Of a DNA stretch of 64,000 bases, positions 34,553 to 44,057 are shown piece after piece. The notes beneath the pieces were generated by a model. That model was not told where the DNA came from, searched no databases, and worked only from the letters and a program-made list of their open reading frames with translations. This DNA comes from Methylomonas methanica. GTDB lineage: Bacteria; Pseudomonadota; Gammaproteobacteria; Methylococcales; Methylomonadaceae. Where the stretch lies: the NCBI RefSeq assembly GCF_001644035.1, contig NZ_LUUG01000049.1, forward strand, positions 1 to 64,000. Direction: 5' to 3'. The translations under genes and the position numbers were made by a program. How positions within the stretch are numbered: the first letter of the stretch is position 1; each line of letters opens with the position of its first letter.

Positions 34553-35101
34553 CTACAGTAAATCGACGCGGATTAAACAAGTCTTGTCGCCCAGCGCATT
34601 GCACTTGGTTTCGGTCGCCTTCACATTGCGATTGAAAAAGGTTCTGACGATGCCGCCGACCATGCCGGCTTCGAAATGGCAGATAGGCGCGGAAACGTGA
34701 TGAATACCGGCGCAGGATACGCATTCGTCCACCCGCAATTCCAACACCCCCGCCGACAAATCCACTTTGTCCGGCACTACCAAACCGATGCTCAGCTGTC
34801 GGCACAATAATTTGATTTTGCCGACATAGGTTTCCAAATCCTTATCGATATTGGCGGCGGCAATCTGCCCCATCGCCAAGCCCAAACTCTGGCCGGAATG
34901 GTAAACCAGCGACGGCGCGCCCTGCCCCAATATGTCTTCCACGTTCGATCCCAGCGCCACCATGCGCAGGGCTTGAAACAAGCGGATTGGAATTAAGGGC
35001 CCCAAATCCTTGCGGTTTTCGATATCGAACTCGCCTGAAATAATGCCGTCGAGAATTTGCTGTTGGGCTATCTGATAGTCTGATTTACTGTTTTGTATCA
35101 T
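34553..35101 (-). CDS. V4R-domain (4-vinyl-reductase-type) small-molecule-binding protein
   Basis: A 182-aa protein when started at the ATG with GAGGA eight bases upstream; a TTG 18 bases earlier is less likely. The C-terminal V4R domain (about 90-182) shows the Cys/His pattern typical of the family: DECVSCAGIHHVSAPICHFEAG and ATETKCNALGDKTCLIRV. The N-terminal half (GPLIPIRLFQALRMV, LGQGAPSLVYHSGQSLGLAMG) is helical, as in V4R proteins with a helical N-cap. V4R domains bind small hydrophobic ligands or metal. It is encoded between an OmpA-like protein and two roadblock proteins, suggesting a ligand-sensing complex; the ligand is unknown. Confidence 0.8.
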   Translation of the reverse strand: MIQNSKSDYQIAQQQILDGIISGEFDIENRKDLGPLIPIRLFQALRMVALGSNVEDILGQGAPSLVYHSGQSLGLAMGQIAAANIDKDLETYVGKIKLLCRQLSIGLVVPDKVDLSAGVLELRVDECVSCAGIHHVSAPICHFEAGMVGGIVRTFFNRNVKATETKCNALGDKTCLIRVDLL

Positions 35102-35124
35102 GGCGTCTATCCTCTTCAATTCGG

Positions 35125-35970
35125 TTAATTATCCACACACTGCAATTCGACCCGACGGTTTAAAGCCTGGCCCTCTTTGGTATCGTTCGGTGCCGCCGGT
35201 TTTCTCATGCCTTCCGATGCGGTGAGGATGACTTTTGCGCCGATACCGTTGGCGATCAATAATTTTTTTACCGCATTGGCACGCGTCAAACCCAACTGTA
35301 TGTTGGCGGCATCGCTACCCAAATTACAGGTATGCCCGTTCAGCTTGATCCGGTTCTGACAGCTTTTGGCCGCGCTTAATAATTCGTTGGCGCTGTTAGC
35401 CGATTCTGGGGTTAATTTGCTGGAATCGAATTTGAAATATACGGTAAAGGGCACCGCGGCAGACGTTTGAGCGGCCTTATCCGGAGAAGATTTGGGAGTA
35501 CCTGCCGCTGTCGGTTCGGTGGGTAACTCCGGCAACGCGTCCGGGCTCTGAATGTTGGCATCGCCGGTGGCAGACTGTTGCGCGTTTTGATTTGCCGCCA
35601 GCGCGTGATCGGGTTTAGCTTCGGCAACCAAAGCTGGAGCCGCTTCGGCTGGGGACTTCGGCGCTGGGGTATCAGTATTTTCTGAGGCTACAAGCGGTGT
35701 TGACGCCGGGCTTTTGACTGGCGTTACCTGTTTATCCAGGGCTGCGATCTGAGAAATGGCCTCCGGCTTCTGCGTCAAATCGGGCACAAAAACCACAGCC
35801 AAGGCCAGTAAACCGATCACGCCAAGTAACCATGGCACATGACCGTCCCTGGGCTTTTTGAAAATTTTGTCTGCTTTGCCTTGCGGATTGCCGGATTTCA
35901 GCCGCGCTTTGTCCGTAGACGGAATAATGCCATCCAGGCCGTCGTGATCGAGTGATCGAGGTTTTTTCAT
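35125..35970 (-). CDS. OmpA-family peptidoglycan-binding protein anchored in the inner membrane
   Basis: A 281-aa protein with a cytoplasmic basic N-terminus (about 1-46), a single membrane helix (WLLGVIGLLALAVVFVP, about 47-63), a long Pro/Ala/Ser-rich periplasmic linker (about 65-170) and a C-terminal OmpA domain (about 175-281). The domain has YFKFDSSKLTPES, LNGHTCNLGSDAANIQLGLTRA and EGQALNRRVELQC, which include the diaminopimelate-contacting D and R positions. It begins the operon continued by the V4R and roadblock genes. It may anchor that complex to peptidoglycan. RBS AAGGGAACTCC precedes the ATG. Confidence 0.85.
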   Translation of the reverse strand: MKKPRSLDHDGLDGIIPSTDKARLKSGNPQGKADKIFKKPRDGHVPWLLGVIGLLALAVVFVPDLTQKPEAISQIAALDKQVTPVKSPASTPLVASENTDTPAPKSPAEAAPALVAEAKPDHALAANQNAQQSATGDANIQSPDALPELPTEPTAAGTPKSSPDKAAQTSAAVPFTVYFKFDSSKLTPESANSANELLSAAKSCQNRIKLNGHTCNLGSDAANIQLGLTRANAVKKLLIANGIGAKVILTASEGMRKPAAPNDTKEGQALNRRVELQCVDN

Positions 35971-36298
35971 GGAGTTCCCTTACGTTCCGTTTGCCGGAAG
36001 CCTGCGTAATGTTTGCAGGGACAGTGTGAACAAGTACCGAATTAAATCTGTTTGTCTATCATATGCAAGTTTCCAATCAGAATCAAAATTCATGCTGGTT
36101 CAAATAATTAAATCTTAGGATTTGACACTGAACCACTTAAGTGAATCCTGAAATTAAGCTGATCCAGTGCCATCGAAAGCTGGCAAATTAAATGTTTATT
36201 CCAATGAACTTCGCTACACTTGATAATAATGACCGCAAAGAACGCCCCCGCTTAAGCAAGGATGGCTAACATCCTGATACCGATTCCGAGAATCCGCT
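35971..36298. other. Divergent promoter region with a small inverted repeat
   Basis: A 328-base gap between the OmpA-like operon and the EAL gene, which are transcribed divergently. It is AT-rich. A hairpin-forming repeat has GGATT (36118-36122) pairing with AATCC (36144-36148), around the palindrome CACTTAAGTG (36134-36143), which could be an operator. I see no convincing -35/-10 pair and no gene. Confidence 0.5.
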
Positions 36299-37093
36299 AT
36301 GCCAGAAAAAACCGCGCCAAATTCCCCGCAAGCCCACACCAATACTGACCTACCCAGTTGTAATCGCTGCCAGGACCTGGATGAGCTGGATTTTGACTTT
36401 AGTTTTGCCTATCAACCCATCGTCAATTTTTTTGCTCGAACCGTTTTTGCGCACGAAGCCTTGGTGCGCGGGGTTAACGGCGAATCGGCCGCATCGGTAT
36501 TAGGTAGAGTGACCGACGCCAACCGCTATCGCTTCGACCAAAGCTGCCGGATAAAAGCCGTAGAAGGCGCGGCCAAATTGGGTATACAAGAGTTTGTGTC
36601 GATCAATTTTATGCCGAATGCGGTTTACCAACCCGAAGCCTGCATCCGTTCAACTTTTGAGGCGGCGCAACGCTACAATTTCTCTAAAGACCGCATCATT
36701 TTCGAAGTGGTCGAAGGCGAGGATGTTTCCGACCGTCCGCATTTGATCAATATATTTACCGAATACCGCCGCTTCGGCTTCAAAACCGCAATCGACGATT
36801 TCGGCGCGGGTTACGCCGGCCTGAACCTGCTCGCCGAATTTCAGCCGGATGTGCTTAAACTGGACATGGATTTAGTACGCGACATCAACCTCAGCAAACC
36901 CAAACAGGCGATTGTTGCCGGGGTGGTGCAAATCTGCCGCGAACTCGGCATCGAAGTGCTGGCGGAAGGCATTGAAACCAAGGCCGAGCGGGATTTTCTG
37001 CTGGCCTGCGGCGTCACGCTATTTCAAGGTTACTTATTCTGCAAACCCGCATTTCAGGCCATCGGTCAAATCAATCCGGACGCCTGGTCTTAG
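36299..37093 (+). CDS. Stand-alone EAL-domain c-di-GMP phosphodiesterase
   Basis: A 264-aa cytoplasmic protein with almost only an EAL domain. The EAL motif is intact (FAHEALVRG, about residues 53-60). Further conserved elements are FVSINFMPNAVY, IIFEVVEGEDV (the usual ELTE position, here EVVE), IDDFGAGYAGL and LKLDMDLVRDI, then EVLAEGIETKAE and LFQGYLFCKP. It lacks GGDEF or sensor domains, although a short N-terminal stretch with two Cys (PSCNRCQDLDE) could bind metal or sense redox. Likely hydrolyses c-di-GMP to pGpG. It is transcribed away from the OmpA/V4R/roadblock operon. Confidence 0.87.
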   Translation: MPEKTAPNSPQAHTNTDLPSCNRCQDLDELDFDFSFAYQPIVNFFARTVFAHEALVRGVNGESAASVLGRVTDANRYRFDQSCRIKAVEGAAKLGIQEFVSINFMPNAVYQPEACIRSTFEAAQRYNFSKDRIIFEVVEGEDVSDRPHLINIFTEYRRFGFKTAIDDFGAGYAGLNLLAEFQPDVLKLDMDLVRDINLSKPKQAIVAGVVQICRELGIEVLAEGIETKAERDFLLACGVTLFQGYLFCKPAFQAIGQINPDAWS

Positions 37094-37108
37094 CGGTAAA
37101 CCTGCCAG

Positions 37109-38191
37109 TTAAAACTTTACGGCCTGGCGTTTAGCGCCCCAATCGCCCGGTAAGGGATTAAATACTCCCGCGCAGGCACTGCCGCAAAACCGGCAATTGC
37201 CGGCCGCATCCAAATTCCAATCCGACAACTCATACCAATCGCGACCGATCAAAATTTTGCCGCAGTTGTGGCAATAAGTGCTCTCGGCCGACTTGTCATG
37301 AACATTGCCGACATAGGCGTAACGCACACCGTTTTTCAATGCAATGCTGCGTGCCAACAATAAAGTCGAACGTGGCGTGGGCGGCGTATCCGTCATTTTC
37401 CAATCCGGATGAAACGCGGTGAAATGCATGGGCACATCCGGTCCCAAATGCTCCACCACCCATTGCGTCATCGCTTCCAACTCGGCCTCTGAATCATTGG
37501 CGCCGGGAATCATTAGCGTAGTCAACTCCAACCAAACGGGAGTTTCGTGTTTCAAATACTGCAAGGTTTCCAGCACCGGCTGTAAATGGCCACCGGTGAT
37601 CTTGTGATAAAAATCCTCGCTAAAGGCTTTTAAATCGACGTTAGCGGCGTCCATGTAACGGTAAAACTCGGCGCGCGGCTCGGCGCAGACATAACCCGCC
37701 GTGACCGCCACGGACTTCAATCCCAGCTCCCGGCAGGCTTGCGCGGTATCGATGGCATATTCGTGAAAGATCACCGGGTCGTTGTAGGTATAGGCAACGC
37801 TGCTGCAACCGTGTTCCAGTGCGGCCCTGGCTATTGCTTCCGGCGCGGCGCGGCTCATCAGCGTGTCCATCTCCCGCGACTTGCTGATGTCCCAATTCTG
37901 GCAAAACTTGCAGGCCAAATTGCAGCCGGCGGTGCCGAACGAAAAAATCGGCGTGCCGGGTAGAAAATGGTTCAGCGGTTTTTTCTCGATAGGATCGATG
38001 GCAAAGCCGCTGGAGCGGCCATAACTGGTCATCACGATTTGCGCGTCCAGATTCTGGCGCACAAAGCACAATCCGCGCTGGCCTTCATGCAATTTGCAAA
38101 AGCGCGGACACAAGTCGCACTGCACCTTGCCGTCCGCCAACACATGCCAGTAGCGGGTGGCGGCGGTATCTGCGCTGAGTAAAGTCGTCAT
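37109..38191 (-). CDS. AmmeMemoRadiSam system radical SAM enzyme
   Basis: A 360-aa radical SAM protein. The [4Fe-4S] motif CxxxCxxC is CNLACKFCQ (about residue 90). An N-terminal Cys cluster (CDLCPRFCKLHEGQRGLCF) and a C-terminal zinc-ribbon-like Cys set (CHNCGKILIG and CRFCGSACAG) flank the TIM-barrel core, a layout special to the AmmeMemoRadiSam group, related to pyruvate-formate-lyase activators. The reaction is unknown. The gene is divergent from the MEMO1-like and AMMECR1-like genes at 38347-39670, with which it forms the conserved three-gene system. Confidence 0.92.
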   Translation of the reverse strand: MTTLLSADTAATRYWHVLADGKVQCDLCPRFCKLHEGQRGLCFVRQNLDAQIVMTSYGRSSGFAIDPIEKKPLNHFLPGTPIFSFGTAGCNLACKFCQNWDISKSREMDTLMSRAAPEAIARAALEHGCSSVAYTYNDPVIFHEYAIDTAQACRELGLKSVAVTAGYVCAEPRAEFYRYMDAANVDLKAFSEDFYHKITGGHLQPVLETLQYLKHETPVWLELTTLMIPGANDSEAELEAMTQWVVEHLGPDVPMHFTAFHPDWKMTDTPPTPRSTLLLARSIALKNGVRYAYVGNVHDKSAESTYCHNCGKILIGRDWYELSDWNLDAAGNCRFCGSACAGVFNPLPGDWGAKRQAVKF

Positions 38192-38346
38192 GGCGATGCT
38201 CCTTGAACCCCAAGCATAAAATCGGGTCGTTATCCGCTAGAGTTAGCAGTAGAATAAACCCTAGGCGAGCGGGGTATTCAATTTTTTAATACTCCCCGCC
38301 AAACCCGGCCTCTGATCGTATTAAAACTTTAAAAAAGGATCAGCGC

Positions 38347-39126
38347 ATGAACAGAAAACCCGCCGTAGCAGGACGGTTTTATCCTGCCCACCCCCAACAA
38401 CTCCATGACGCGGTCTCCGGCTATTTGCAGGACGTCAGCCAATCCGGCAAAGTACCCAAAGCCATGATCGTGCCGCATGCCGGCTACATTTATTCCGGGC
38501 CGATAGCCGCTACCGCCTATGCCCGCTTAAAGCCGGCCGCTGCCAGCATTACCCGCGTAGTACTGATCGGCCCCTCGCATCGCGTGGCGTTTCGCGGCTT
38601 GGCGGTCAGTAGAACCCACGCTTACAGCACACCGCTCGGCGATGTCGAGGTAGACCGAGCCGCTATCGACGCCTTGATGCATTTGCCGTTTGTGGAATAC
38701 ATCGAACAAGCCCATACCCTGGAACATAGCCTGGAAGTGCATCTGCCATTTTTGCAGGAAGTTCTACAGCAATTCACGTTGGTTCCCATAGTCGCCGGCG
38801 ATGCCAGCCCCGACCAAGTTAGCCAGGCTCTGGAGCTATTGTGGGGCGGCGATGAAACCTTGCTGGTTATCAGCTCGGATCTCAGCCATTATCACGACTA
38901 CGACACCGCCAAACGCCTGGATCAGGCGACCAGCCGGATGATAGAGCATTTGCAATACACCGAAATTTGCGGCGAAGCCGCCTGCGGCAAAGTGCCGGTC
39001 AACGGCTTGTTGAAACTGCTGCAACAAAAAGGTCTATCGATTAAAACTATAGACCTGCGAAATTCCGGCGACACGGCCGGCGACAAACAGCAAGTGGTGG
39101 GGTACGGTGCTTATGTCGTTGACTGA
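38347..39126 (+). CDS. AmmeMemoRadiSam system protein B (MEMO1 family)
   Basis: A 259-aa MEMO1-family protein related to class III non-haem iron-dependent dioxygenases. Conserved His positions are visible in VPHAGYIYSGP, GPSHRVAF, LEHSLEVHLPF and SSDLSHYHDY, a metal site that in human MEMO1 binds copper or iron. It ends GYGAYVVD. The last codons overlap the AMMECR1-like gene (start 39113) by 14 bases, so translation is coupled. Function of the bacterial protein is not known. Confidence 0.92.
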   Translation: MNRKPAVAGRFYPAHPQQLHDAVSGYLQDVSQSGKVPKAMIVPHAGYIYSGPIAATAYARLKPAAASITRVVLIGPSHRVAFRGLAVSRTHAYSTPLGDVEVDRAAIDALMHLPFVEYIEQAHTLEHSLEVHLPFLQEVLQQFTLVPIVAGDASPDQVSQALELLWGGDETLLVISSDLSHYHDYDTAKRLDQATSRMIEHLQYTEICGEAACGKVPVNGLLKLLQQKGLSIKTIDLRNSGDTAGDKQQVVGYGAYVVD

Positions 39127-39670
39127 AACCATGCAGAATCAGTTACTGGAGCTGGCCCGGCAATCCATTGCTCACGGCCTGCAAACCGGTCGGCCGCTGC
39201 CGGTTAATCTGGGCGACTATCCGGCGGAATTGCGCCAAAACCGCGCCACATTCGTCACGCTGGAACGCGGTGACCAATTGCGCGGTTGTATCGGCATGCT
39301 GGAAGCGGTGCGGCCTTTGGCAGAAGACGTGGCCGAGAATGCCTTTGCTGCGGCGTTCCGGGATCGGCGTTTTCCGCCCCTGACCACCGAGGAACTGGCG
39401 GATCTTGATCTGCATATCTCCGTGCTTAGCCCAGCCGTCGCGCTGAAATTTAATTCCGAAGTGGACCTGATCGCGCAACTTCGTCCCGGCATGGACGGCA
39501 TCATCTTGCAGGAAGGCGGCCGGCGCGGCACCTTCCTGCCCTCGGTGTGGGAGGATTTACCCAATCCCAAGCAATTTTTGCAACACCTGAAACAAAAGGC
39601 CGGTTTACCCGCCGCCTATTGGTCGGACACTATTCAAGCCTATCGCTATACCACCGAGATGTTCGGCTAA
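39113..39670 (+). CDS. AmmeMemoRadiSam system protein A (AMMECR1 family)
   Basis: A 185-aa AMMECR1-domain protein. The ATG at 39113 is preferred over a GTG six bases upstream. Hallmarks are FVTLERGDQLRGCIGMLEAV (with the LRGCIG motif), AFRDRRFPPLT and LDLHISVLSP, then GGRRGTFLPSVWEDLPNP. The conserved Cys in LRGCIG is the likely active residue. The start overlaps the end of the MEMO1-like gene. Together with the radical SAM enzyme it forms a conserved set of unknown reaction. Confidence 0.92.
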   Translation: MSLTETMQNQLLELARQSIAHGLQTGRPLPVNLGDYPAELRQNRATFVTLERGDQLRGCIGMLEAVRPLAEDVAENAFAAAFRDRRFPPLTTEELADLDLHISVLSPAVALKFNSEVDLIAQLRPGMDGIILQEGGRRGTFLPSVWEDLPNPKQFLQHLKQKAGLPAAYWSDTIQAYRYTTEMFG

Positions 39671-39729
39671 CAGGCAACCGTTTCCTGCGCCGCCAACCCA
39701 AGTAAATCCGGCCCTGGCGGCCTTTGATC

Positions 39730-39759
39730 TTGTTCCAAACCGGCAACGAACATTATAAT
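39730..39759 (+). promoter_or_regulatory. Putative sigma-70 promoter for zwf
   Basis: TTGTTC (39730-39735), an 18-base spacer and a perfect TATAAT (39754-39759), 115 bases upstream of the zwf start. The -10 element is strong and the -35 weak (three of six). Confidence 0.5.
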
Positions 39760-39873
39760 AGCGGCATTTTCGACTGATCCGGGCCCAGAGTTTCCTGCAA
39801 CGCGCATTTGCTTGCGCGCTGAAATCGACATGCCAAAGCCGATCAACCCTCTTCTTCATTCCTGGTATCACTA

Positions 39874-41340
39874 ATGAAAAATCAAAATTACAAACCCTGC
39901 GACCTGGTGATTTACGGCGCATTGGGTGATCTATCGAAACGAAAGTTACTGATCTCGCTATATCGTCTGGAAAAATCCCAGTTATTGGAAGCCGATACCC
40001 GCATTATCGGCGTTGATAGGCTGGATGAAACCAGCGCTGGTTTTGTGGAAATTGCCCATAATAGTCTGATCGCACATTTAAACACCCCGATTGACGACGA
40101 AATCTGGGGCAGGCTGTCGAATCGACTCTCCTACTTAAGAATCGACCTGACTCAACCCGAGCAATACTTACAGTTAAATGCCGTGGTCGATTCGGAAAAA
40201 CGGGTGATGGTTAACTATTTCGCCGTGGCACCGTTTCTGTTCAAAAGCATCTGCCAGGGATTGCAAAGCTGTGGGGTGCTGACCGCCGAATCGCGCATGG
40301 TGATGGAAAAACCCATCGGCCATGACCTGAAATCGTCCAAGGAAATCAACGATGTCGTCGAGGAAGTGTTCCAAGAAGATCAGGTCTATCGCATCGATCA
40401 CTACCTGGGTAAAGAAACGGTATTGAACCTGCTGGCCCTACGTTTTGCCAATTCTATCTTCACCACCAACTGGAACCACAACACCATCGACCATATCCAG
40501 ATTACGGTGGGTGAGGACATTGGCATCGAAGGCCGCTGGGAATATTTTGATAAAACCGGCCAGCTCCGCGACATGCTGCAAAATCATTTGCTGCAGATTC
40601 TGACTTTCGTGGCGATGGAACCGCCTGCCGATCTGGAAGCGGAAAGCATCCACATGGAAAAAATCAAGGTTTTAAAAGCCTTGCGGCCGATCACCGTGCG
40701 TAACGTGGAGGAAAAAACCGTGCGCGGCCAATACACCGCCGGTTTCATCAAAGGCGCGGCGGTACCCGGTTACCTGGAAGAAGAAGGCGCCAACAAGGAA
40801 AGCACCACCGAGAGCTTCGTGGCGATTCGGGTGGACATCGACAACTGGCGCTGGGCCGGCGTACCGTTTTATATGCGTACCGGCAAACGCATGCCCAACA
40901 AACGTACCGAGATCGTCGTCAACTTTAAGCAGTTGCCGCACAACATCTTCAAGGACAGCTTCCGCGATTTGCCGGCCAACAAACTGGTGATCCATTTGCA
41001 GCCCAACGAAGGCGTGGATGTGGTGATGCTGAACAAGGTACCGGGCATAGACGGGAATATCAAACTGCAACAAACCAAGCTGGACTTAAGTTTTTCGGAA
41101 ACCTTCAAGAAAAACAGCATTTTCGGCGGCTATGAAAAACTGATTCTGGAAGCCCTGCGCGGGAATACAACGCTGTTTTTAAGCCGCGAAGAAATCGAAC
41201 AAGCCTGGGCCTGGGTCGATTCGATCCAGGACGCCTGGGCGCAAAACCACAGCGCACCAAAATCTTACCCGGCTGGCAGCTGGGGGCCGATTGCCTCCGT
41301 GGCATTATTGGCCCGCGACGGCCGCGCCTGGGAAGAGTAA
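39874..41340 (+). CDS. zwf: Glucose-6-phosphate 1-dehydrogenase
   Basis: A 488-aa cytoplasmic enzyme oxidising glucose 6-phosphate to 6-phosphogluconolactone with NAD(P)+. The N-terminal nucleotide-binding motif is YGALGDLSKRKL. The active-site signature is RIDHYLGKE (about 170-178, with the catalytic His), preceded by EKPIGHDL. The length fits the family. It opens the zwf-pgl-edd-gnd-eda block, which supplies Entner-Doudoroff and oxidative pentose phosphate routes. In methanotrophs with the ribulose monophosphate cycle these genes feed both NADPH production and hexose cleavage. Its start has no strong Shine-Dalgarno sequence. Confidence 0.97.
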   Translation: MKNQNYKPCDLVIYGALGDLSKRKLLISLYRLEKSQLLEADTRIIGVDRLDETSAGFVEIAHNSLIAHLNTPIDDEIWGRLSNRLSYLRIDLTQPEQYLQLNAVVDSEKRVMVNYFAVAPFLFKSICQGLQSCGVLTAESRMVMEKPIGHDLKSSKEINDVVEEVFQEDQVYRIDHYLGKETVLNLLALRFANSIFTTNWNHNTIDHIQITVGEDIGIEGRWEYFDKTGQLRDMLQNHLLQILTFVAMEPPADLEAESIHMEKIKVLKALRPITVRNVEEKTVRGQYTAGFIKGAAVPGYLEEEGANKESTTESFVAIRVDIDNWRWAGVPFYMRTGKRMPNKRTEIVVNFKQLPHNIFKDSFRDLPANKLVIHLQPNEGVDVVMLNKVPGIDGNIKLQQTKLDLSFSETFKKNSIFGGYEKLILEALRGNTTLFLSREEIEQAWAWVDSIQDAWAQNHSAPKSYPAGSWGPIASVALLARDGRAWEE

Positions 41341-41371
41341 TCAATCTGTATCCATCACGAGAACAACGAAT

Positions 41372-42082
41372 ATGGTTAGAGAATTTTTTTTCGAACAACG
41401 TAGCCACCTGTTTACCGCCTTGGTCGCCGAATGCCAGGATGTTTTGTCCGAAGCAGTCAGCAAACACGGTCAGGCGACTTTATTGGTATCCGGCGGCACT
41501 ACCCCTGCCCCGCTTTACGAAGCCTTATCCAAATCCGATTTGAATTGGAAAAAAATCAAGGTGGCATTGGTGGACGAACGCTGGGTGGATAATCAACACA
41601 GCGCCAGCAACGAGGCACTGATTCGCCGCAGTCTGCTGATCAACAACGCCAAAAACGTTGAGTTTATCGGCATGAAAACCCTGGCTGACACGGCCAAACA
41701 AGGCCAAGCCGAAACCGAAGCCCGCTACGCCAAACTGCCGCAACCTTTCACGCTGAGCATTGTCGGCATGGGCCCGGACGGGCATACCGCCTCCCTGTTT
41801 CCGCATGCCGAAGGCCTGGCCGACGCGTTGAGCGAAGACAATCAAAATCTGACCGCAGCCATCACCGCCATTCAGAGCGAAGTGACCGGACCCAATACGG
41901 AACGTCTGACCCTAACCCGCAGTGCCTTGTTAAAGTCCGAACGCATCGTGATTCTGTTTACCGGCGAAGACAAGTTGGCGGTATTCAACAGCGCCCAGAA
42001 ACCGGGCCCGTTAGAGGATATGCCGATCCGGGGCTTATTGAATCAGGAAGACGTGCCGGTGGAATTGTACTGGGCACCTTAG
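41372..42082 (+). CDS. pgl: 6-Phosphogluconolactonase
   Basis: A 236-aa enzyme (NagB-like fold) hydrolysing 6-phosphogluconolactone. The ATG at 41372 gives the family N-terminus (MVREFFFEQR); an upstream in-frame start inside zwf is unlikely. Signature segments are LLVSGGTTPAPLYEAL, ALVDERWVD and LSIVGMGPDGHTASLFP, the last containing the catalytic His. It lies 31 bases after zwf, so it is co-transcribed and works on the zwf product. Confidence 0.95.
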   Translation: MVREFFFEQRSHLFTALVAECQDVLSEAVSKHGQATLLVSGGTTPAPLYEALSKSDLNWKKIKVALVDERWVDNQHSASNEALIRRSLLINNAKNVEFIGMKTLADTAKQGQAETEARYAKLPQPFTLSIVGMGPDGHTASLFPHAEGLADALSEDNQNLTAAITAIQSEVTGPNTERLTLTRSALLKSERIVILFTGEDKLAVFNSAQKPGPLEDMPIRGLLNQEDVPVELYWAP

Positions 42083-42096
42083 TCGCTTAATTTTTA

Positions 42097-42166
42097 GGGT
42101 GGGTTAGACGCGCATAACCTGATCACTCTCGATTCCAAAACGCTGTTCGGCGCGTCGACACCACCC
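42097..42166. repeat. Inverted repeat between pgl and edd
   Basis: GGGTGGGTTAGACGCGC at the left pairs with GCGCGTCGACACCACCCC at the right with few mismatches, leaving a loop of about 35 bases. GGGTGGGTTAG recalls a family of intergenic palindromes common in proteobacteria. It could be an mRNA-processing or stability stem setting the pgl to edd ratio. No T-run follows. Confidence 0.55.
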
Positions 42167-42188
42167 CATCTGCTGCCCTGGAGAGCTT

Positions 42189-44009
42189 ATGCATCCTGTT
42201 TTAGAAAAAGTGACCGCCGACGTGGTGGAACGTAGCCGGGAAAGCCGCGCTGCTTATCTGGCCCGCATCGACGCCGCTATTGCCAACGGCCCGCAGCGCA
42301 CCAATCTGCCTTGCGCCAATCTGGCCCACGGTTTTGCCGTCTGCTCCGCTAATGAAAAAGACGCGCTATCGCATGCCGTCAAAGCCAACGTCGGCATTAT
42401 CTCCGCCTACAACGACATGCTGTCGGCACACGAACCGTATCAACACTACCCGGAACTGATTAAACAGGCCGTGCGCGAAGCCGGCGGTGTCGCGCAATTC
42501 GCGGGCGGCGTACCGGCCATGTGCGACGGGGTTACGCAAGGTATGCCCGGCATGGAATTGTCGCTGTTCAGCCGCGACGTGATCGCGTTGTCCACTGCTA
42601 TTGGTTTGAGCCATAACATGTTCGACGCCGCCTTGTATCTGGGCGTTTGCGACAAAATTGTGCCGGGTTTGCTGATCGGCGCCTTGAGCTTTGGCCACCT
42701 GCCTGCGGTTTTCGTGCCAGCCGGCCCAATGACCACTGGCATCTCCAACAAGGAAAAATCCCGCACCCGGCAAAAATTCGCCGAAGGCAAAGTCGGTGAA
42801 AAAGAGTTATTAGAGTCAGAATCCAAGGCTTACCACAGCCCCGGCACCTGCACTTTCTATGGCACCGCCAACAGCAATCAAATGATGGTGGAGATCATGG
42901 GCTTGCATTTGCCCGGCAGTTCTTTCATCAATCCCTATACCCCGCTGCGCGACGAATTGACGAAAGCCGCAGCCAAACAGGTGTTGAAATTTACGGCGCT
43001 GGGCGACGACTTCCGGCCGATTGCCCATGTCATCAACGAGAAAGCCATCATCAACGCGATTATCGGTTTGCTCGCAACCGGCGGCTCGACCAACCACACC
43101 ATCCATTTGATCGCCATCGCCCGCGCGGCCGGCATTATCATCAACTGGGACGATTTCGATAACCTCTCCAAAGCCATCCCGCTATTGACCAAGATTTATC
43201 CGAACGGCCCGGCCGACGTCAATCAGTTCCAGGCTGCCGGCGGCATGGGTTTGTTGATCCAGGAATTGCTCGAACATGGTTTACTGCACGGCGATATTCT
43301 GACCATCGGCGACCAGCGCGGCATGGCTCAATACAGCCAAGTACCAACTATTAACAACGGCAAGCTCGATTGGATACCAGGGCCGGCCAGCTCATTGGAT
43401 CCGGAAGTCATTAGTAGCGTCGAGCAACCCTTCGCCACCGGCGGCGGCCTGCATGTCATGCACGGCAACCTGGGCCGTGGGGTCTCGAAAATCTCTGCGG
43501 TCGCGGAAAAACATCAGGTGGTGACCGCACCGGCCATGGTGTTCGACGACCAATTGGATGTGGTAGCAGCTTTCAAGCGCGGTGAACTGGAAAAAGACGT
43601 CATCGTTGTCTTGCGCTTCCAGGGCCCGAAAGCCAACGGCATGCCGGAATTGCATAAATTGACGCCGGTGCTGGGGGTATTGCAAGATCGGGGTTTTCAT
43701 GTCGCCTTGGTGACAGACGGCCGGATGTCCGGCGCGTCAGGCAAGGTGCCGTCGGCGATCCACATGTGGCCGGAATGCATAGACGGCGGTCCGCTGGCTA
43801 AAGTCCGCGACGGCGACATCATTGCCTTAAACACGCAAACCGGCGAAGTCAACGTACAAGTCGATCAAGCCGAATTCGATGCCCGCGTGCCGGCTCCCAA
43901 CAGCGCTACCGGCCACCATTTCGGTATGGGTCGCGAACTGTTCGGCGCGATGCGGGCAAACGCATCCACCTCGGAAACCGGGGCAACCAATCTGTTTTTC
44001 GTGGACTGA
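42189..44009 (+). CDS. edd: Phosphogluconate dehydratase (Entner-Doudoroff)
   Basis: A 606-aa IlvD/Edd-family [4Fe-4S] enzyme converting 6-phosphogluconate to 2-keto-3-deoxy-6-phosphogluconate. The cluster Cys ligands lie in [20 protein letters not shown] and in [18 protein letters not shown]. Other family motifs include [29 protein letters not shown] (with catalytic Ser) and [21 protein letters not shown]. The length matches Edd (about 608 aa) rather than the shorter IlvD. It lies within the sugar-acid block, before gnd and eda. Confidence 0.96.
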   Translation: MHPVLEKVTADVVERSRESRAAYLARIDAAIANGPQRTNLPCANLAHGFAVCSANEKDALSHAVKANVGIISAYNDMLSAHEPYQHYPELIKQAVREAGGVAQFAGGVPAMCDGVTQGMPGMELSLFSRDVIALSTAIGLSHNMFDAALYLGVCDKIVPGLLIGALSFGHLPAVFVPAGPMTTGISNKEKSRTRQKFAEGKVGEKELLESESKAYHSPGTCTFYGTANSNQMMVEIMGLHLPGSSFINPYTPLRDELTKAAAKQVLKFTALGDDFRPIAHVINEKAIINAIIGLLATGGSTNHTIHLIAIARAAGIIINWDDFDNLSKAIPLLTKIYPNGPADVNQFQAAGGMGLLIQELLEHGLLHGDILTIGDQRGMAQYSQVPTINNGKLDWIPGPASSLDPEVISSVEQPFATGGGLHVMHGNLGRGVSKISAVAEKHQVVTAPAMVFDDQLDVVAAFKRGELEKDVIVVLRFQGPKANGMPELHKLTPVLGVLQDRGFHVALVTDGRMSGASGKVPSAIHMWPECIDGGPLAKVRDGDIIALNTQTGEVNVQVDQAEFDARVPAPNSATGHHFGMGRELFGAMRANASTSETGATNLFFVD

Positions 44010-44057
44010 TATTCACGCGTTTTAAGCAATGCCGTCTTAGTTTCACTTTGCCAAATC

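Noticed and set aside
36165-36290. Resemblance to a c-di-GMP (GEMM) riboswitch upstream of the EAL gene (CGAAAG loop, CGCAAAG)
   Set aside because: The two conserved parts are too far apart and the key GCAAAGCC and GGCAAACC boxes are not matched; covariance-model search would be needed to revive it.
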